From assembly GCA_016720705.1 (NCBI GenBank), contig JADKKB010000007.1, positions 62,001 through 126,000 on the forward strand: a DNA stretch of 64,000 nucleotides, in the 5' to 3' direction. The notes below the pieces were generated by a model. It had not been told where the DNA came from. It did no database searches and worked only from the letters and a program-made list of their open reading frames with translations. The position numbers and the translations under genes were made by a program. The number at the start of each line of letters is the position of its first letter. Position 1 is the stretch's first letter. Shown piece by piece: positions 10,301 to 20,001 of the stretch. Source of the stretch: Chloracidobacterium sp. (GTDB taxonomy: Bacteria; Acidobacteriota; Blastocatellia; Pyrinomonadales; Pyrinomonadaceae).

Positions 10301-13300
10301 GGAAATTACGCCGTTGGCAGAGCCCTGAGCCGTAATACCGATCGATGTTACCTGGTCGGCAGCTCCGGCGGTCTGGTTACCAATCTCATTGTTGTTGATC
10401 AGCAAGCCCGGGAACACCGTTGTCGCCGAACCGTTGACCGTTACGCCGCGGGCGACCGTGGCGATCGAGTTGTTTGTGATCGTCAGATTGGTAGCAGTTG
10501 CACCGGCACCGACCGAGGTCGAAACCGATGTAATGGCCGACGGTGCCGTCGTCGCCGATGCTGTCGAAGCACCCGGTCCGGCATAGATGCCGAATACCGT
10601 GTTCTCAGAGCCGGTCGTCGAAGTCGCCGTCGAGATGTTTCTACCGGTTGCATTACCGATGACGTGGACGTTCTTGATGGTGTCGCCGTCGGCCGAAGTG
10701 ACCACCGTTGCCGCCACCGCGATACGTATCACCGAAGTGAATGCCACGGTGTTCGCCGCCGTATTCGTGAACGTCAGGTTGCGATTTGTACCTGCCGTGT
10801 TCGGATTGTCGCCGTCGATGGTGACGTTATCTGCACCATTGAGTTCGACCAGGCCGCGTCCCGCTACAGTGGCACCCGAAACGGTGACTCCGTCATTGAC
10901 CGGACGTACAAGAACGGAAGTGTAGGCCGCAGTACCGGCACCATTGCTGTTAAGAACAGCCGGTGCGGTTTCGGTAGTGTTGGAAACGACGCTGACAGTT
11001 ACCGCACCCTGATGAGTGCCGGCGTTGATGGCGTCAAACGCATCCTTCAACGTCGGGTAGTCGATCGGGCCCGGCGTTCCGGCGGTCGCCGTAACGGAGA
11101 CCGGTCCGGTGGCGGCCGTAACGATGTTCCACGTATAGGTAGCAGGTGACGGGTCGACGTTGCCGGCCGAGTCCTTGGCTCGGACGTCGAAGGTATGCGA
11201 GCCGTCCGCAAGACCGGTATAAGTCTTCGGCGAACTACATGCCGAATAACCACCGCCATCGATCTGACACTCAAAACTCAAAGCCGGTATTCCCAAGAGG
11301 GTATCCGTTCCGGTAAACGTAAACGTCGCGGAAGAGCTGTTGCTCGGGTTGGTCGGATTTGTCAGGATCGTCGTATCCGGTCCGGTTAAGTCAACGGTCC
11401 ACAAATAGGTCGCCGGTGTGGGGTCAACATTACCCGCTCCGTCTTTTGCACGGACCTGGAAGTTATGCATACCGTCACTAAGGCCCATATATGAAGCCGG
11501 TGAAGTACAGGCGGCAAAACCGCTGCCGTCCAACTGACACTCAAAACTCGCGACCGCCGACATCGCCGAATCCGTTCCACTAAAGGTGAACGTCGCATTA
11601 GCACTCGAGGTCGGGTTTGCCGGCCCAGTCAGGATCTGAGTATCCGGTGCAGTCACATCGACCTCGTCCGCCCCGATAGCAGGCGTTGCCGGTCGGGTGT
11701 CACCGTCAAAGTCGACCGTGATGCCGCCTGCTGCTGATCCAGCATTGGTCATCGGGCTCGCCGCCGGAATATGCAGATCTGACATCGGGTCGACGAACAT
11801 CGGATCGAGCTCCAGCGAATTAGCATCCTTCAAAGTCAAGGTCTGCCATGCCGCCAAACTCACCGAATCGGTCCCCGAAGTTCCAATACCGCCGGTTCTG
11901 AAGCCGCCTGCGTTTGCTCCGGTCGAAACGAAATTGTTGTAATTCGAATCAAGATTCGCAAAGGCCGTTGTCACCATTCCGAGGGCATAACTCTTGGCAT
12001 TTGCACCGCCACCCGAAGTCTGCGTTGTGTAGAAGATGTTGTCCTTCAGCTCAACTGCCGGATCCACACCTGTAATGGCAACCGCATAGCTGCCGATCTG
12101 GCCCGATACAACACCGCGGTCACCGGTCATCGAAACCGAGTTGAAGTACAACTTGGTATTCGAACCCGCTGCACCGGCAATGTAGATGCCGGCGGTGATG
12201 TCAGGTGATGTTGACGGAGCCATCACACCCGAGACCATATTGTTCGCGACGATATTCGCACCCGTCGTGCCGCCCGAGATGCCGATACCCGCGATCGAAT
12301 AGCCTACTGTATTGGTGCTCGCGACTCCGTTCACCTTATTGCGTGAAATGAGCGAATTCGTGATCGCACCGCTTAGCACCGTGGTTGCATCATAAGCTTG
12401 AATTCCGACGCCGATCCCGTAGCTATCTCCGGACTCGTCGTTGGCAATACCGCCGACGCTGTTCATCGAAACCTGCAAGCTGTCTTGGTTAAAGAACAAC
12501 ATACCCGCACGACGCAGCTTGTTAGCTCCGGTCGCGGACAGGTCATTCATCGTCACAACGTTGCCACTATTCTGAGCCGCCGCACTCGCACCGGCATCAT
12601 AAATACCGATGATCGATTTTTGGAAGCTACAGTTTTCAATACGGGCATTATTGTTCGGGCCGCCGGCACTTCCGACGGTTGCCCCGCCGATGTGGACTCC
12701 GATCAGGGTCTGGGTTGCATCCTGACCCGAAATATTGACGTTCTTGATCGTGTTGTTCTGAGCACCGTTCGAGACAGAACTCATTACGATAACAGCTCCG
12801 CCGGTTGCAGTGGTGCTGGTATTTTGGATCGTCAAATTACGAAGAGCAGCGTCGCCGCCGACAGCGTTTGCCGTACCGCCGGACAGTGAACCGTCGATCG
12901 TCACGCGGTCAGCATCCGCGAACCTTATTATCCAGGTCGTACTGCTTCCGGTTATTACACGCGGTGCTCCGGTCGGTTTGATAGTGATGGTGTAGTTGCC
13001 CGCACCTTCCTCGGTCGTTTGGTTGAGCGATACCGCTCCGGTTTCGCCAGCCATATCGCTGACGATCTCGATCGTTATATTACCTGTAACGACACCACTG
13101 TTTATAGCCTCAAAGATACCACCCGCGTTCGTCAGCGAAGGATATGTACCACCCGAACCGACCGTATACATTCCCGTGAACGGTGCAGATATCATATACG
13201 CATTCGGCGTTGTGGGCGGAGTTGTGACGGTATTGACGTCAGTACCTGTAAAGCCCACGCTCGGGTTCGAACTGAGGTTGCCCACCAAATCCTGAGCAAC

Positions 13301-16300
13301 GACAAAGTACTGCACGGTGTCACCCGTGACAACCGCTCCGCCACCGACAAGCGAGTAATCGATCACGCAGTTATATGTGCCGTTTTGCGGCGTTCCGCTG
13401 GCGAACGAGCAGGCCGTCGAAGCGTATGTAGCGTCGGCCAACTTCTTGAAGTAGACTCTCGGTGCATTTCCGCCGCCCGCAACACCGGTACCGTCCGTGA
13501 TGTTTACTGAAAGCGTACGATTTGTCGTCGAGGTCACACTGCTAAGTGCCGAATATGTGATGATCGGTGCTGAACCATCCAGGTATACTCCGTCAAACTC
13601 GTCGGCGCCGATGTCAGGAGCGATCGCTCCGCCGTTGACGGAACCTGTCGGTCCCGGACGGGTCTGGCCGTCGATGTCGGTCGTAATACCGGCAATGGCA
13701 ACGCCGCCGGATTCGATCGAGGTCGGCGTCACGCCCATATTTAAGTGGAGATCACTTACGTTATTCACAAAAGTGACCGGGATATTCGAATAGCTCAACG
13801 AATCGCCGCTTGAGGCCAATTTCCAGCCGGCAAAGGTCTGATCCGTCGTCCAATAACCGATTGTCGACGCGTTTGCGTTCAGAACGTTGTTATTGACCGT
13901 GGACCATCCGGTCGCATTCGAACTTGCTCCGCCGATGTGGTTGGCGATCGCATAGTGCTTGCCGGTTCCGCCTGAGCGAGAGTTAACAAATATGTTGTTT
14001 CGAACGTCAACGGCCGGGTTCTTGTTCGTCGCCGTCAGGTCTCCACGGTGGAATCCTGCACTTGGTGCGGCACCGGATGCGACCGTGCCCTCGATGTTGA
14101 CGGTGTTGAAGTACACCTTATCAAGCGGATCCGGGGTCGAACCGTGGTTACCCCAGATACCGAAGACGTAAGAATTGGTCGCCTGACCATTGCCAACCGA
14201 GATCATATTGTTCTGAACCGTAACAGCAGTCGTGCCTGAACGTATAACGATACCCGAAATAACATTAGGTAGCGTCAGTGATGTCGCCGTACTGGCATTG
14301 CTGAGTCCCCAGATTCTATTGTTCGAGATCACGGTATTGGTTCCGGATGCGTGTACGATACCTGCGACTACCGTTCCGACAACTCCGGCATTAACATTCG
14401 AAATGTTAGAGATCGAATTGCCGGAGACCGTCGAATTGACGCCCGCCATAAACTGGATCCCCTGTGCGGACGAGTTTCCATTCGATTGTCCGGAAAGGGC
14501 ACCGCTCGTTGTCAGATTGGTGATCGTGTTGTTATTTATTGTTCCGGTTGCAGTCGCACTTGATGTAGTTCCGGTCTGAATACCGCGTACATAACCGCCG
14601 GTACCCGTGCCGTAAGCCGAGATATTCTGAATAGTGTTATTCGAATAATTGAAAACGCTCGGGACCGCGGTCTGGATTATGCCGCCGGCGATCGAACTGC
14701 CGGTCGTTGTACCCAAAACTCCGGCCCGGATATTCTCAGCGGTCGCGTTTCCAAACGTGTTACCCGTGATAGATATCGATGCTGCAGCTCCCGAGACGTT
14801 TATGCCGAACGCCGCGCCGGGGTTTGTCGCCGCCGGCCCAGCCGACGTAAACGAACCAAACGTATTGTTACTGATAACTACGTCACCGGTCGACGCGCTA
14901 TTAACGCCGACGATAGCGGCCGCGACCGTTGTCGTCGGGGTCGCCGTGAGCGAACCTGTACCCGATGTCGCACCGAAGGTGTTCGGCGTGATATCACCGA
15001 CATTTACATTACCGGAGGCTATATTGACGCCCGCAAGCGACCCGTTACCGGAATTGATACCGATACCCGCGATCGAGATCGAGGCTACCGTGTTGCCCTG
15101 AACCGACGTTGTTGCGGCCGTGCCGACGGCGAGATTGATCGCGACAAAGCGAGTCAAAACCGTGCCGGTCATCGTGTAAATGCCTGTTCCATTAGCGGCC
15201 GCGTAGCCGATCGTGTTGCCGGTTACCGTGTAACCCGAACCCGATGTGACAAACACACCGTTGTGAGTCGCAGCGGTCAGGTATGTTCGGGTTCCGGTCT
15301 GGAATATCTTGTTGTTTGAGACGGTCCAGCCTGAGTTGCCCGAGTTGACGTTGACGGCGCTCGATGCACTGTTGGTGTTAAAGAAGTTGGAAATATTATT
15401 TCCACTGATCGTTATGCTGCTATTGTCGGTCGCGGCGGTAAGGTTCTGAGAGAAAATACCGTTTATCGGCAGATTGCTGCCGGCGGCCGTGATGTTGTTG
15501 TTACTGATCGTGTTGTTGTCATTACCCGTCACCGTTGCGGCTCCGAAGTATATGACGCCGAATCCTGAGCTCAACGCTGCTCCTGTCGAACCGGATACCG
15601 TCGAGTTGGTGACCGTGTTGCCCGTAGCGTCATTGTTGAAGCGAATGGTGCTCGCCGTTGTCTGTTGCGAGACATTCGAGATCGTAAGGCTGTTTCCGCC
15701 CGTGTTCAAACCGTCTATTGTGACGTTGTCGGCACCATTGAGGTCAACGAGATGTCCGGCGATATCACCCGAGATCGTTCGTGCAGCACCGCCGGTCGGC
15801 TTGATGCTGATTGCCGAATATGACGCCGAACCCGATCCGCTCTCATTAAGAACAGCAGATGCGGTCTCGGTGGTGTCGCCGAGGATCGAAACCGTGATGA
15901 CACCCTGATGCGTGCCGGCATTAACCGCATCAAACGCTGCCTTGAGCGTCGCGTAATCGGTCGGGCCGGGCGTTCCCGCCGTGGCGGTTACACTCACAGG
16001 TCCGAGCGGGGCCGTACTGATCGTCCACGTGTAGCTTGCCGGTGATGCATCCACATTTCCGGCAGTATCGATGGCACGCACGTTAAAGGTATGCGAACCG
16101 TCGCTCAGACCCGTGTAGGTCTTCGGCGATGTGCAGGCCGTGTAGCCGCCGCCGTCGATCTGACATTCAAAGCTCGCAACCGATGCGATCGCCGAATCGG
16201 TGCCGGTAAAGTCAAACGTTGCGTCCGCACTTGGGCTCGGATCTGTCGGATTCGATGTGATCGTTGTATCCGGAGCGATCGTATCAGATGCTCCATTTTC

Positions 16301-19300
16301 CGCACCGGTCCACGATGAGAAATCCGTAACGCCGACGACCGGGCCGAGCGTATTGGTGGCCGAATTTACACACGGGCCGCTGATACATAGATTTGTGTTG
16401 ACACCGGCTTCACGTTTGAAGACTCGGTAGTCCGCTTCGCTGCCATTCACATCCGCAGCGTCGATATCATATGTGAACGAAAGATTGGCAGTAATATCGC
16501 CGGTTTCGGTCAAATTCCAATAACGTGACAAGCTCTGCCCCGGAAGGAAGCCGGCCAGAGTCGAGTCGACCGCCTGCACCTTGAGACTCGTCGGACTTCC
16601 AACCGCCGTCGCACTCACGCTAACAGGTGAAAATCCGTTATCACCTACGAAGTAAGTGTACGCAGAAGCCGCGGTATAGTCGCGGGCTAACTGTCCACCG
16701 ACATAACCTGTCGTTCGGCTCGCAGTTCCATTGTGAATCAGAGTATTGGCTCCCGTTACGATCACACCGTTCGTCAACGTCATCGTTCCGGTCACCGTCA
16801 AATCACCGCCCGCAACCGCTAAATTATGAGTTATGTCATTGTCGTCAAAGGTCAGATTGGTGATCGATCTCGTGGCCGGAATTTCTCCACCTGTAACTCT
16901 TGAAGCGGTTGTTCTCAAATAAGAGACGGTAATTCCACCAGAGCCGGGATTGAAAGTCATCTGCGAATCAAAAGTTCCCGCTGCGGTCGGTGTCGTCGTA
17001 TTTCCGATTTGAACAGTCGAAGTTGTTGTGCCGCCGTTGCCAACCGTCAACTTGCTTGAATTGATGACGTTGCCAGCAAATAATCTCACGGCATTCGCCG
17101 GAATATTCGATGATGCGGGATCGATCGTAAATCCTAAGGTAGATTGAATTCCCAAAGCTGATAAAGGAGCAGTTACCGATCCGCTTCCTGTATATGTTAC
17201 TGGTGCATTGTCGGTAAATAACACCGTATTTGAACTTGCTCCGTTATGAGTCAAAGTTCCGTTATTGGTCAGAGTCGTTCCGTTGAAAAGGAAAACGACG
17301 TTACCCAAATTCAAAGTACTTCCCGTGTTTATGGTGATATTACGTGAAATATTATTGTAATTCGCCAGGGTTGTACTGTATGTCCCAGTATGACCCGCAC
17401 TCGTATTATCAACCACGAGATTCGGAACGACACCGCGAATGTTAAACGATTTAGCCGCACCCGAATTGGCATTACCTAATTGCAGTGTTCCGCCCGTTAC
17501 GCCCACAATGCCGGTTCCGGCTTGGTTACGATAGTCGATCGTCGTCGCCTGAAGTTGGGTGACGATCGTTCCTCCGGACATTGTAATAGTCGAGGCTAAA
17601 CCTGTTCCTAGGTCGAAGCTGCCAAGCGTACCCGAAGTATTACCGACGGTGCACACAGTAATGATTCCGCCTGTTTGCGTATAGGTGATCGCATTTCCCG
17701 CCGCACTCACAGCAAATCTACCAGCCACATTAACCGCCCCGCCTTCGACGATGATCGTACTGCCCGTTGCAAACGCCATCGAATTGCCCGCGCCTGTACC
17801 GACGTTTAACGTACCGTTTGATATTCTCAGCAATCCGGTTGTTGTCGGTGATCCGTTTTGACCGGCGACCGTGAAATTCGGATTGTTGATCCAGAATCCA
17901 CCTAACGTAGGAATTGAATACGCCGGCGCAGTGAATACTCTGTTGGTTGCGGCGAACGAACCCGAAATTTTGAATGTACCGCTGGTTATCGTTAAGAATC
18001 CCGCGGTATCGGTGTTGGCACCCTGAACCGTAAAGTTTGTCGGGCTTAATTCAACGACCGTCGCGCGTGCGCCTTTTGCGATTGCGATCGCTCTGACATC
18101 CGTTGTTGCTCCGGTTCCGTTAAATACAACGTCATTGACACCCGCCCCAAACGTCAAGATCGCACCCGACGTATCGCCGTTGGTGCTGAAATCAAGCGTT
18201 CCGTTATTGGTTACGTTATTGCTGACCGTCAGATTATTGGTAGTAGTCGCTCCCGTTGCAGGCGATTGGAGAGTGCCACCACTATTAACCGTTACGTTGT
18301 ACGCAACAGCGGTCGTGATATCAACCTCGACTGTGCATCCCGTGCCGATCGTTACGTTGTCCGTAGCGGTCGGAACCGATCCATCCGTCCAGGTTCCAGC
18401 CGAACTCCACACACCGCCCGCGCCGTTACAGGTATCGTTGCCGGGTGCGCTTGTCGCCTGACTTCCGAATAATACCGTGCTTAACGCGCCTTCGGAAACT
18501 GCGTAAACTTGGTAAAAATAATTCGTGGAAGGAGCAAGTCCTGTATCGTTGAATGTCGTTGCGTCTTCCGCCGCCGATCCGACATAACTGTAATTTATAC
18601 CGTCAGTCGAACGGTAGATCGCAAACAGATCTTCGTTAACCGCATTATCCGTCCAATTAAGTGTTTGAGCGATCGGCGTAATCGCCGTAAAGCTCAGGCC
18701 CGTTGGCCCAGCGGGAACAGGTGGCGTAAAAGCAAATGTCCGACGTGAACCATCCGCTGCCGAATCTAAAACCGTGATCGCTCCCGCGACATATAGATTA
18801 TCAACCGGTATTGCCGTTGCTCCGTCAAATGTCGGGGCGGGTGCTCCGCTCTGCGCTGCAGTTATCGAACCGACATTTCCCGTGGTATTGCTTGACGAAA
18901 ATCCAAACTGCGGACTGTTTGAGTTAGCGTCTGCCGCCCCAGCCGTGCTCATAGCCATCGGACCGTACACAAATTCGATGACGCCCGTCGTTTCGCTCAA
19001 GCGAACTTGATAAGTCAGATCAGCCGTGCCGCCCGTACTGAAATTCGCCTGCATATTCAGGAATTCAATAACGACCACGCGACTTCCAGCCGTGCCTGTG
19101 ACCTTAAAGTGAACTTTACCGGTTGTGTGCGTTCTCTGATCGGCGCCATAAGCCGTAATAATTGAAGAGCTTGCTAAGCCGAGCGGGTTGTATGCCGTGC
19201 CCGAAGTTGCCACTGAACCAAGACGGACCGAACCGTTTGAGTTAACCGAGAATTGCGAATACCGAACTCCCTGAAAATAAAAGTCGAAACCAATGTTTGT

Positions 19301-19627
19301 GACTGCCGAGGCCGTATCATCGGCGTTCGCCGCGACTAGTTGCGTGGTGCCGGCAGACATATCTGTCAACGAACCGGAGGTGGTCGTCGCAAACAGATAG
19401 GTGCCTGCGTCGGCAATATCCGTATTCCATATAACCGCACTATTTCTAATTCCATCGGACGCATAAGGGAACATACTTTCTATTACGTTCTCTGCGGACT
19501 TCCCTTTAGTGCTTTTTAATTCCGCGGTCGCGGGTTCAGCAAGGTCCTGGGCAATTAGCGCCGTCGCAAGAAATGTGAATATCACGAAACTTAGGGCTAT
19601 ACGAATCGACACTTTACGGTTAAACAT
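7382..19627 (-). CDS. Giant (4081 aa) secreted beta-helix, Ig-like and FnIII multidomain protein
   Basis: Signal peptide at 1-26 (ends LATALIAQD). A beta-rich N-terminal region is followed by a fibronectin-III-like domain at about 305-395 (LNWTDNAVNEDLFAIYRSTD). Adhesin-like filler of short Asn/Thr/Gly repeats follows, then a WNLTETGD module near 1050. Three Ig-like repeats with a conserved FECQ(I/L)DG and DGSHTF-VRA-D-AGNVD pattern lie at about 1112-1205, 2655-2742 and 2742-2836. Beta-helix modules of two types occur: GPVSVTATAGTPGP at about 1209 and 2842, and TYTVG(S/G)GG at about 2152 and 3519. A carboxypeptidase-regulatory-like domain occupies 3992-4081. The pattern implies internal duplication. 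No enzymatic site is seen. It is probably a surface or extracellular structural or adhesive protein. The ATG is preceded by GGAG at 14 nt. Confidence 0.85.
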   Translation of the reverse strand: MFNRKVSIRIALSFVIFTFLATALIAQDLAEPATAELKSTKGKSAENVIESMFPYASDGIRNSAVIWNTDIADAGTYLFATTTSGSLTDMSAGTTQLVAANADDTASAVTNIGFDFYFQGVRYSQFSVNSNGSVRLGSVATSGTAYNPLGLASSSIITAYGADQRTHTTGKVHFKVTGTAGSRVVVIEFLNMQANFSTGGTADLTYQVRLSETTGVIEFVYGPMAMSTAGAADANSNSPQFGFSSSNTTGNVGSITAAQSGAPAPTFDGATAIPVDNLYVAGAITVLDSAADGSRRTFAFTPPVPAGPTGLSFTAITPIAQTLNWTDNAVNEDLFAIYRSTDGINYSYVGSAAEDATTFNDTGLAPSTNYFYQVYAVSEGALSTVLFGSQATSAPGNDTCNGAGGVWSSAGTWTDGSVPTATDNVTIGTGCTVEVDITTAVAYNVTVNSGGTLQSPATGATTTNNLTVSNNVTNNGTLDFSTNGDTSGAILTFGAGVNDVVFNGTGATTDVRAIAIAKGARATVVELSPTNFTVQGANTDTAGFLTITSGTFKISGSFAATNRVFTAPAYSIPTLGGFWINNPNFTVAGQNGSPTTTGLLRISNGTLNVGTGAGNSMAFATGSTIIVEGGAVNVAGRFAVSAAGNAITYTQTGGIITVCTVGNTSGTLGSFDLGTGLASTITMSGGTIVTQLQATTIDYRNQAGTGIVGVTGGTLQLGNANSGAAKSFNIRGVVPNLVVDNTSAGHTGTYSTTLANYNNISRNITINTGSTLNLGNVVFLFNGTTLTNNGTLTHNGASSNTVLFTDNAPVTYTGSGSVTAPLSALGIQSTLGFTIDPASSNIPANAVRLFAGNVINSSKLTVGNGGTTTSTVQIGNTTTPTAAGTFDSQMTFNPGSGGITVSYLRTTASRVTGGEIPATRSITNLTFDDNDITHNLAVAGGDLTVTGTMTLTNGVIVTGANTLIHNGTASRTTGYVGGQLARDYTAASAYTYFVGDNGFSPVSVSATAVGSPTSLKVQAVDSTLAGFLPGQSLSRYWNLTETGDITANLSFTYDIDAADVNGSEADYRVFKREAGVNTNLCISGPCVNSATNTLGPVVGVTDFSSWTGAENGASDTIAPDTTITSNPTDPSPSADATFDFTGTDSAIASVASFECQIDGGGYTACTSPKTYTGLSDGSHTFNVRAIDTAGNVDASPASYTWTISTAPLGPVSVTATAGTPGPTDYATLKAAFDAVNAGTHQGVITVSILGDTTETASAVLNESGSGSASYSAISIKPTGGAARTISGDIAGHLVDLNGADNVTIDGLNTGGNSLTISNVSQQTTASTIRFNNDATGNTVTNSTVSGSTGAALSSGFGVIYFGAATVTGNDNNTISNNNITAAGSNLPINGIFSQNLTAATDNSSITISGNNISNFFNTNSASSAVNVNSGNSGWTVSNNKIFQTGTRTYLTAATHNGVFVTSGSGYTVTGNTIGYAAANGTGIYTMTGTVLTRFVAINLAVGTAATTSVQGNTVASISIAGIGINSGNGSLAGVNIASGNVNVGDITPNTFGATSGTGSLTATPTTTVAAAIVGVNSASTGDVVISNNTFGSFTSAGPAATNPGAAFGINVSGAAASISITGNTFGNATAENIRAGVLGTTTGSSIAGGIIQTAVPSVFNYSNNTIQNISAYGTGTGGYVRGIQTGTTSSATATGTINNNTITNLTTSGALSGQSNGNSSAQGIQFMAGVNSTVSGNSISNISNVNAGVVGTVVAGIVHASGTNTVISNNRIWGLSNASTATSLTLPNVISGIVIRSGTTAVTVQNNMISVGNGQATNSYVFGIWGNHGSTPDPLDKVYFNTVNIEGTVASGAAPSAGFHRGDLTATNKNPAVDVRNNIFVNSRSGGTGKHYAIANHIGGASSNATGWSTVNNNVLNANASTIGYWTTDQTFAGWKLASSGDSLSYSNIPVTFVNNVSDLHLNMGVTPTSIESGGVAIAGITTDIDGQTRPGPTGSVNGGAIAPDIGADEFDGVYLDGSAPIITYSALSSVTSTTNRTLSVNITDGTGVAGGGNAPRVYFKKLADATYASTACSFASGTPQNGTYNCVIDYSLVGGGAVVTGDTVQYFVVAQDLVGNLSSNPSVGFTGTDVNTVTTPPTTPNAYMISAPFTGMYTVGSGGTYPSLTNAGGIFEAINSGVVTGNITIEIVSDMAGETGAVSLNQTTEEGAGNYTITIKPTGAPRVITGSSTTWIIRFADADRVTIDGSLSGGTANAVGGDAALRNLTIQNTSTTATGGAVIVMSSVSNGAQNNTIKNVNISGQDATQTLIGVHIGGATVGSAGGPNNNARIENCSFQKSIIGIYDAGASAAAQNSGNVVTMNDLSATGANKLRRAGMLFFNQDSLQVSMNSVGGIANDESGDSYGIGVGIQAYDATTVLSGAITNSLISRNKVNGVASTNTVGYSIAGIGISGGTTGANIVANNMVSGVMAPSTSPDITAGIYIAGAAGSNTKLYFNSVSMTGDRGVVSGQIGSYAVAITGVDPAVELKDNIFYTTQTSGGGANAKSYALGMVTTAFANLDSNYNNFVSTGANAGGFRTGGIGTSGTDSVSLAAWQTLTLKDANSLELDPMFVDPMSDLHIPAASPMTNAGSAAGGITVDFDGDTRPATPAIGADEVDVTAPDTQILTGPANPTSSANATFTFSGTDSAMSAVASFECQLDGSGFAACTSPASYMGLSDGMHNFQVRAKDGAGNVDPTPATYLWTVDLTGPDTTILTNPTNPSNSSSATFTFTGTDTLLGIPALSFECQIDGGGYSACSSPKTYTGLADGSHTFDVRAKDSAGNVDPSPATYTWNIVTAATGPVSVTATAGTPGPIDYPTLKDAFDAINAGTHQGAVTVSVVSNTTETAPAVLNSNGAGTAAYTSVLVRPVNDGVTVSGATVAGRGLVELNGADNVTIDGDNPNTAGTNRNLTFTNTAANTVAFTSVIRIAVAATVVTSADGDTIKNVHVIGNATGRNISTATSTTGSENTVFGIYAGPGASTASATTAPSAITSVSTSVGAGATATNLTITNNSIATVARGVTVNGSATTVFPGLLINNNEIGNQTAGAADQVTSIGITAQGSANGVISGNTVWVEGYVASSTATHGINVGVNSAIGTFTIDSNKVNRTRNSNSGSWSAFGINLGGGSNHIVQNNFVSGVINDQTAGTGAFSTSFGAFGIRVASGTGHKIYHNSVNLYGPMGGVTSSLLTASFGVTSTTLTGIDVRNNVFANTISGGNPAGTRNVAVFLPSAATAAMNLTDNNNAYFVGTDPNNRLAQVGTTFGTGEYTVAAFDPTATVPASNFRSYTSTLSAAGTNDNLAFASTALAPFTSATNLHIPNATATPLESAGATVGVLTDIDGETRPNGSAPDLGADEFVGTPPPANDIAAATILVPVNASTVSTGTAPTPQATFTNVGSATQTGVGVSFTISGPGGYSYTDPQVIATIAPFQSVTVTFSAAPTITTPGAYTMSAAVTTADSNAANDVVNGGFNAAAPLGGTYTVGGGGNFASLTNPGGLFEQLNLLGAGSNVTADITTDLTAETGAIQLNQLPGGFGLTIKPSGAPRTISGNGASLALIKLYGADNVTIDGSLSGGTDRSLTITYGNTGGTVIWIQAASAANGALGTTIKNTNISGNTGTTIISGILSGSGVTLGGPAESPNSNTTIENNWIYRVQNAIYSQGAVAFDQNWNITGNTFGSTVAADKNSFRGMLIGNVQNFVINGNTISGISSAPTTTAAMSGIQLAFAINGGTIANNVIRDIRNNSASGTGAYGINMTSTSAAANVTIANNSVSDIAALGSATVLSNGFGINFNAAGASGYKLYHNSVNMNANQSSGTTAALQVAAVSTAGAIDAQNNIFANTQTSGATRYAVYSTSPASVFSPINYNDYFAANVGFVGGSARVTLGDWQTATTQDANSQAVDPLFLAPTNLHISAGSPMIDAAVTIPTVTTDFDGQTRPIGAANDIGADEWVATISISGRVLTSDGQGIKNAIVTLTDSGMGPKRTTLTGAFGYYSFTGQPSNVVYTVAVSSKRFTFTPNFQSVGGYADITDFDFVADPLP

Positions 19628-19679
19628 AACTTAAGAATTCTCCGGTGTAATTTTCCTATTATATCTCGCAGAACGAAGC

Positions 19680-19708
19680 GTGAGCTTCAGCTTAAAGCTG
19701 GATCTCAC
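19680..19708 (-). other. Leader hairpin upstream of the 4081-aa gene
   Basis: Imperfect inverted repeat (GTGAGCTTCAGCTT / AAGCTGGATCTCAC) inside the predicted 5' untranslated leader, between the promoter (19751-19778) and the ATG at 19627. It may influence mRNA stability or translation; nothing ties it to a known riboswitch. Confidence 0.35.
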
Positions 19709-19750
19709 GACCGCCGGGCAATGGACTAATTTCTAGTTGAAACAAACGGA

Positions 19751-19778
19751 TTATAAACCACTTTGACTCTATGTCAAG
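19751..19778 (-). promoter_or_regulatory. Consensus sigma70 promoter for the 4081-aa gene
   Basis: Minus strand: perfect TTGACA (19773-19778), 16-nt spacer, perfect TATAAT (19751-19756). The expected start is near 19744, giving a leader of about 117 nt. This is the best sigma70 match seen in the window. Confidence 0.8.
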
Positions 19779-19951
19779 CTAAACCGATATGTTTGAAACT
19801 AGCTGAGGATCTGGTCAGCTATTGCTGATGGGAGAGCAAAGCCAGTTGGCAGCCCTTTATTTATGGAATTAATGCGACAACTTATTGACTGCTCGCACCG
19901 AACAAAATAATCGACAAGTGCCGGTATTTTAAGGATGTTGCGAACCAAACA

Positions 19952-19979
19952 AGGCTCCGGAGCAAACGCTTCGGAGCCT
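19952..19979 (-). terminator. Terminator downstream of atpC
   Basis: 12-bp stem with one mismatch (AGGCTCCGGAGC / GCTTCGGAGCCT) and an AAAC loop, 22 nt past the atpC stop. It is followed on the minus strand by TTGTTTGGTTCG. Confidence 0.65.
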
Positions 19980-20001
19980 CGAAAATTTTAGTGAAATTTA
20001 T

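Larger units (their letters stand above)
19628..20001. other. 374-bp intergenic region between the 4081-aa gene and atpC
   Basis: It contains the leader hairpin and consensus promoter of the giant gene and the atpC terminator (19952-19979). Nothing else is recognised. Confidence 0.6.

Noticed and set aside
7542..11149. Long plus-strand open frames opposite the 4081-aa gene (e.g. 8003-8848, 10118-11149)
   Set aside because: They mirror the Asn/Thr/Gly/Val-rich repeat coding on the other strand, give Arg/Asp-rich or Val/Pro-rich nonsense translations, and lack start signals.
7382..19627. CRISPR-like repeats or tandem arrays in the giant genes
   Set aside because: Recurring short strings are codons of beta-helix repeats with variable spacing, not conserved repeats with unique spacers.
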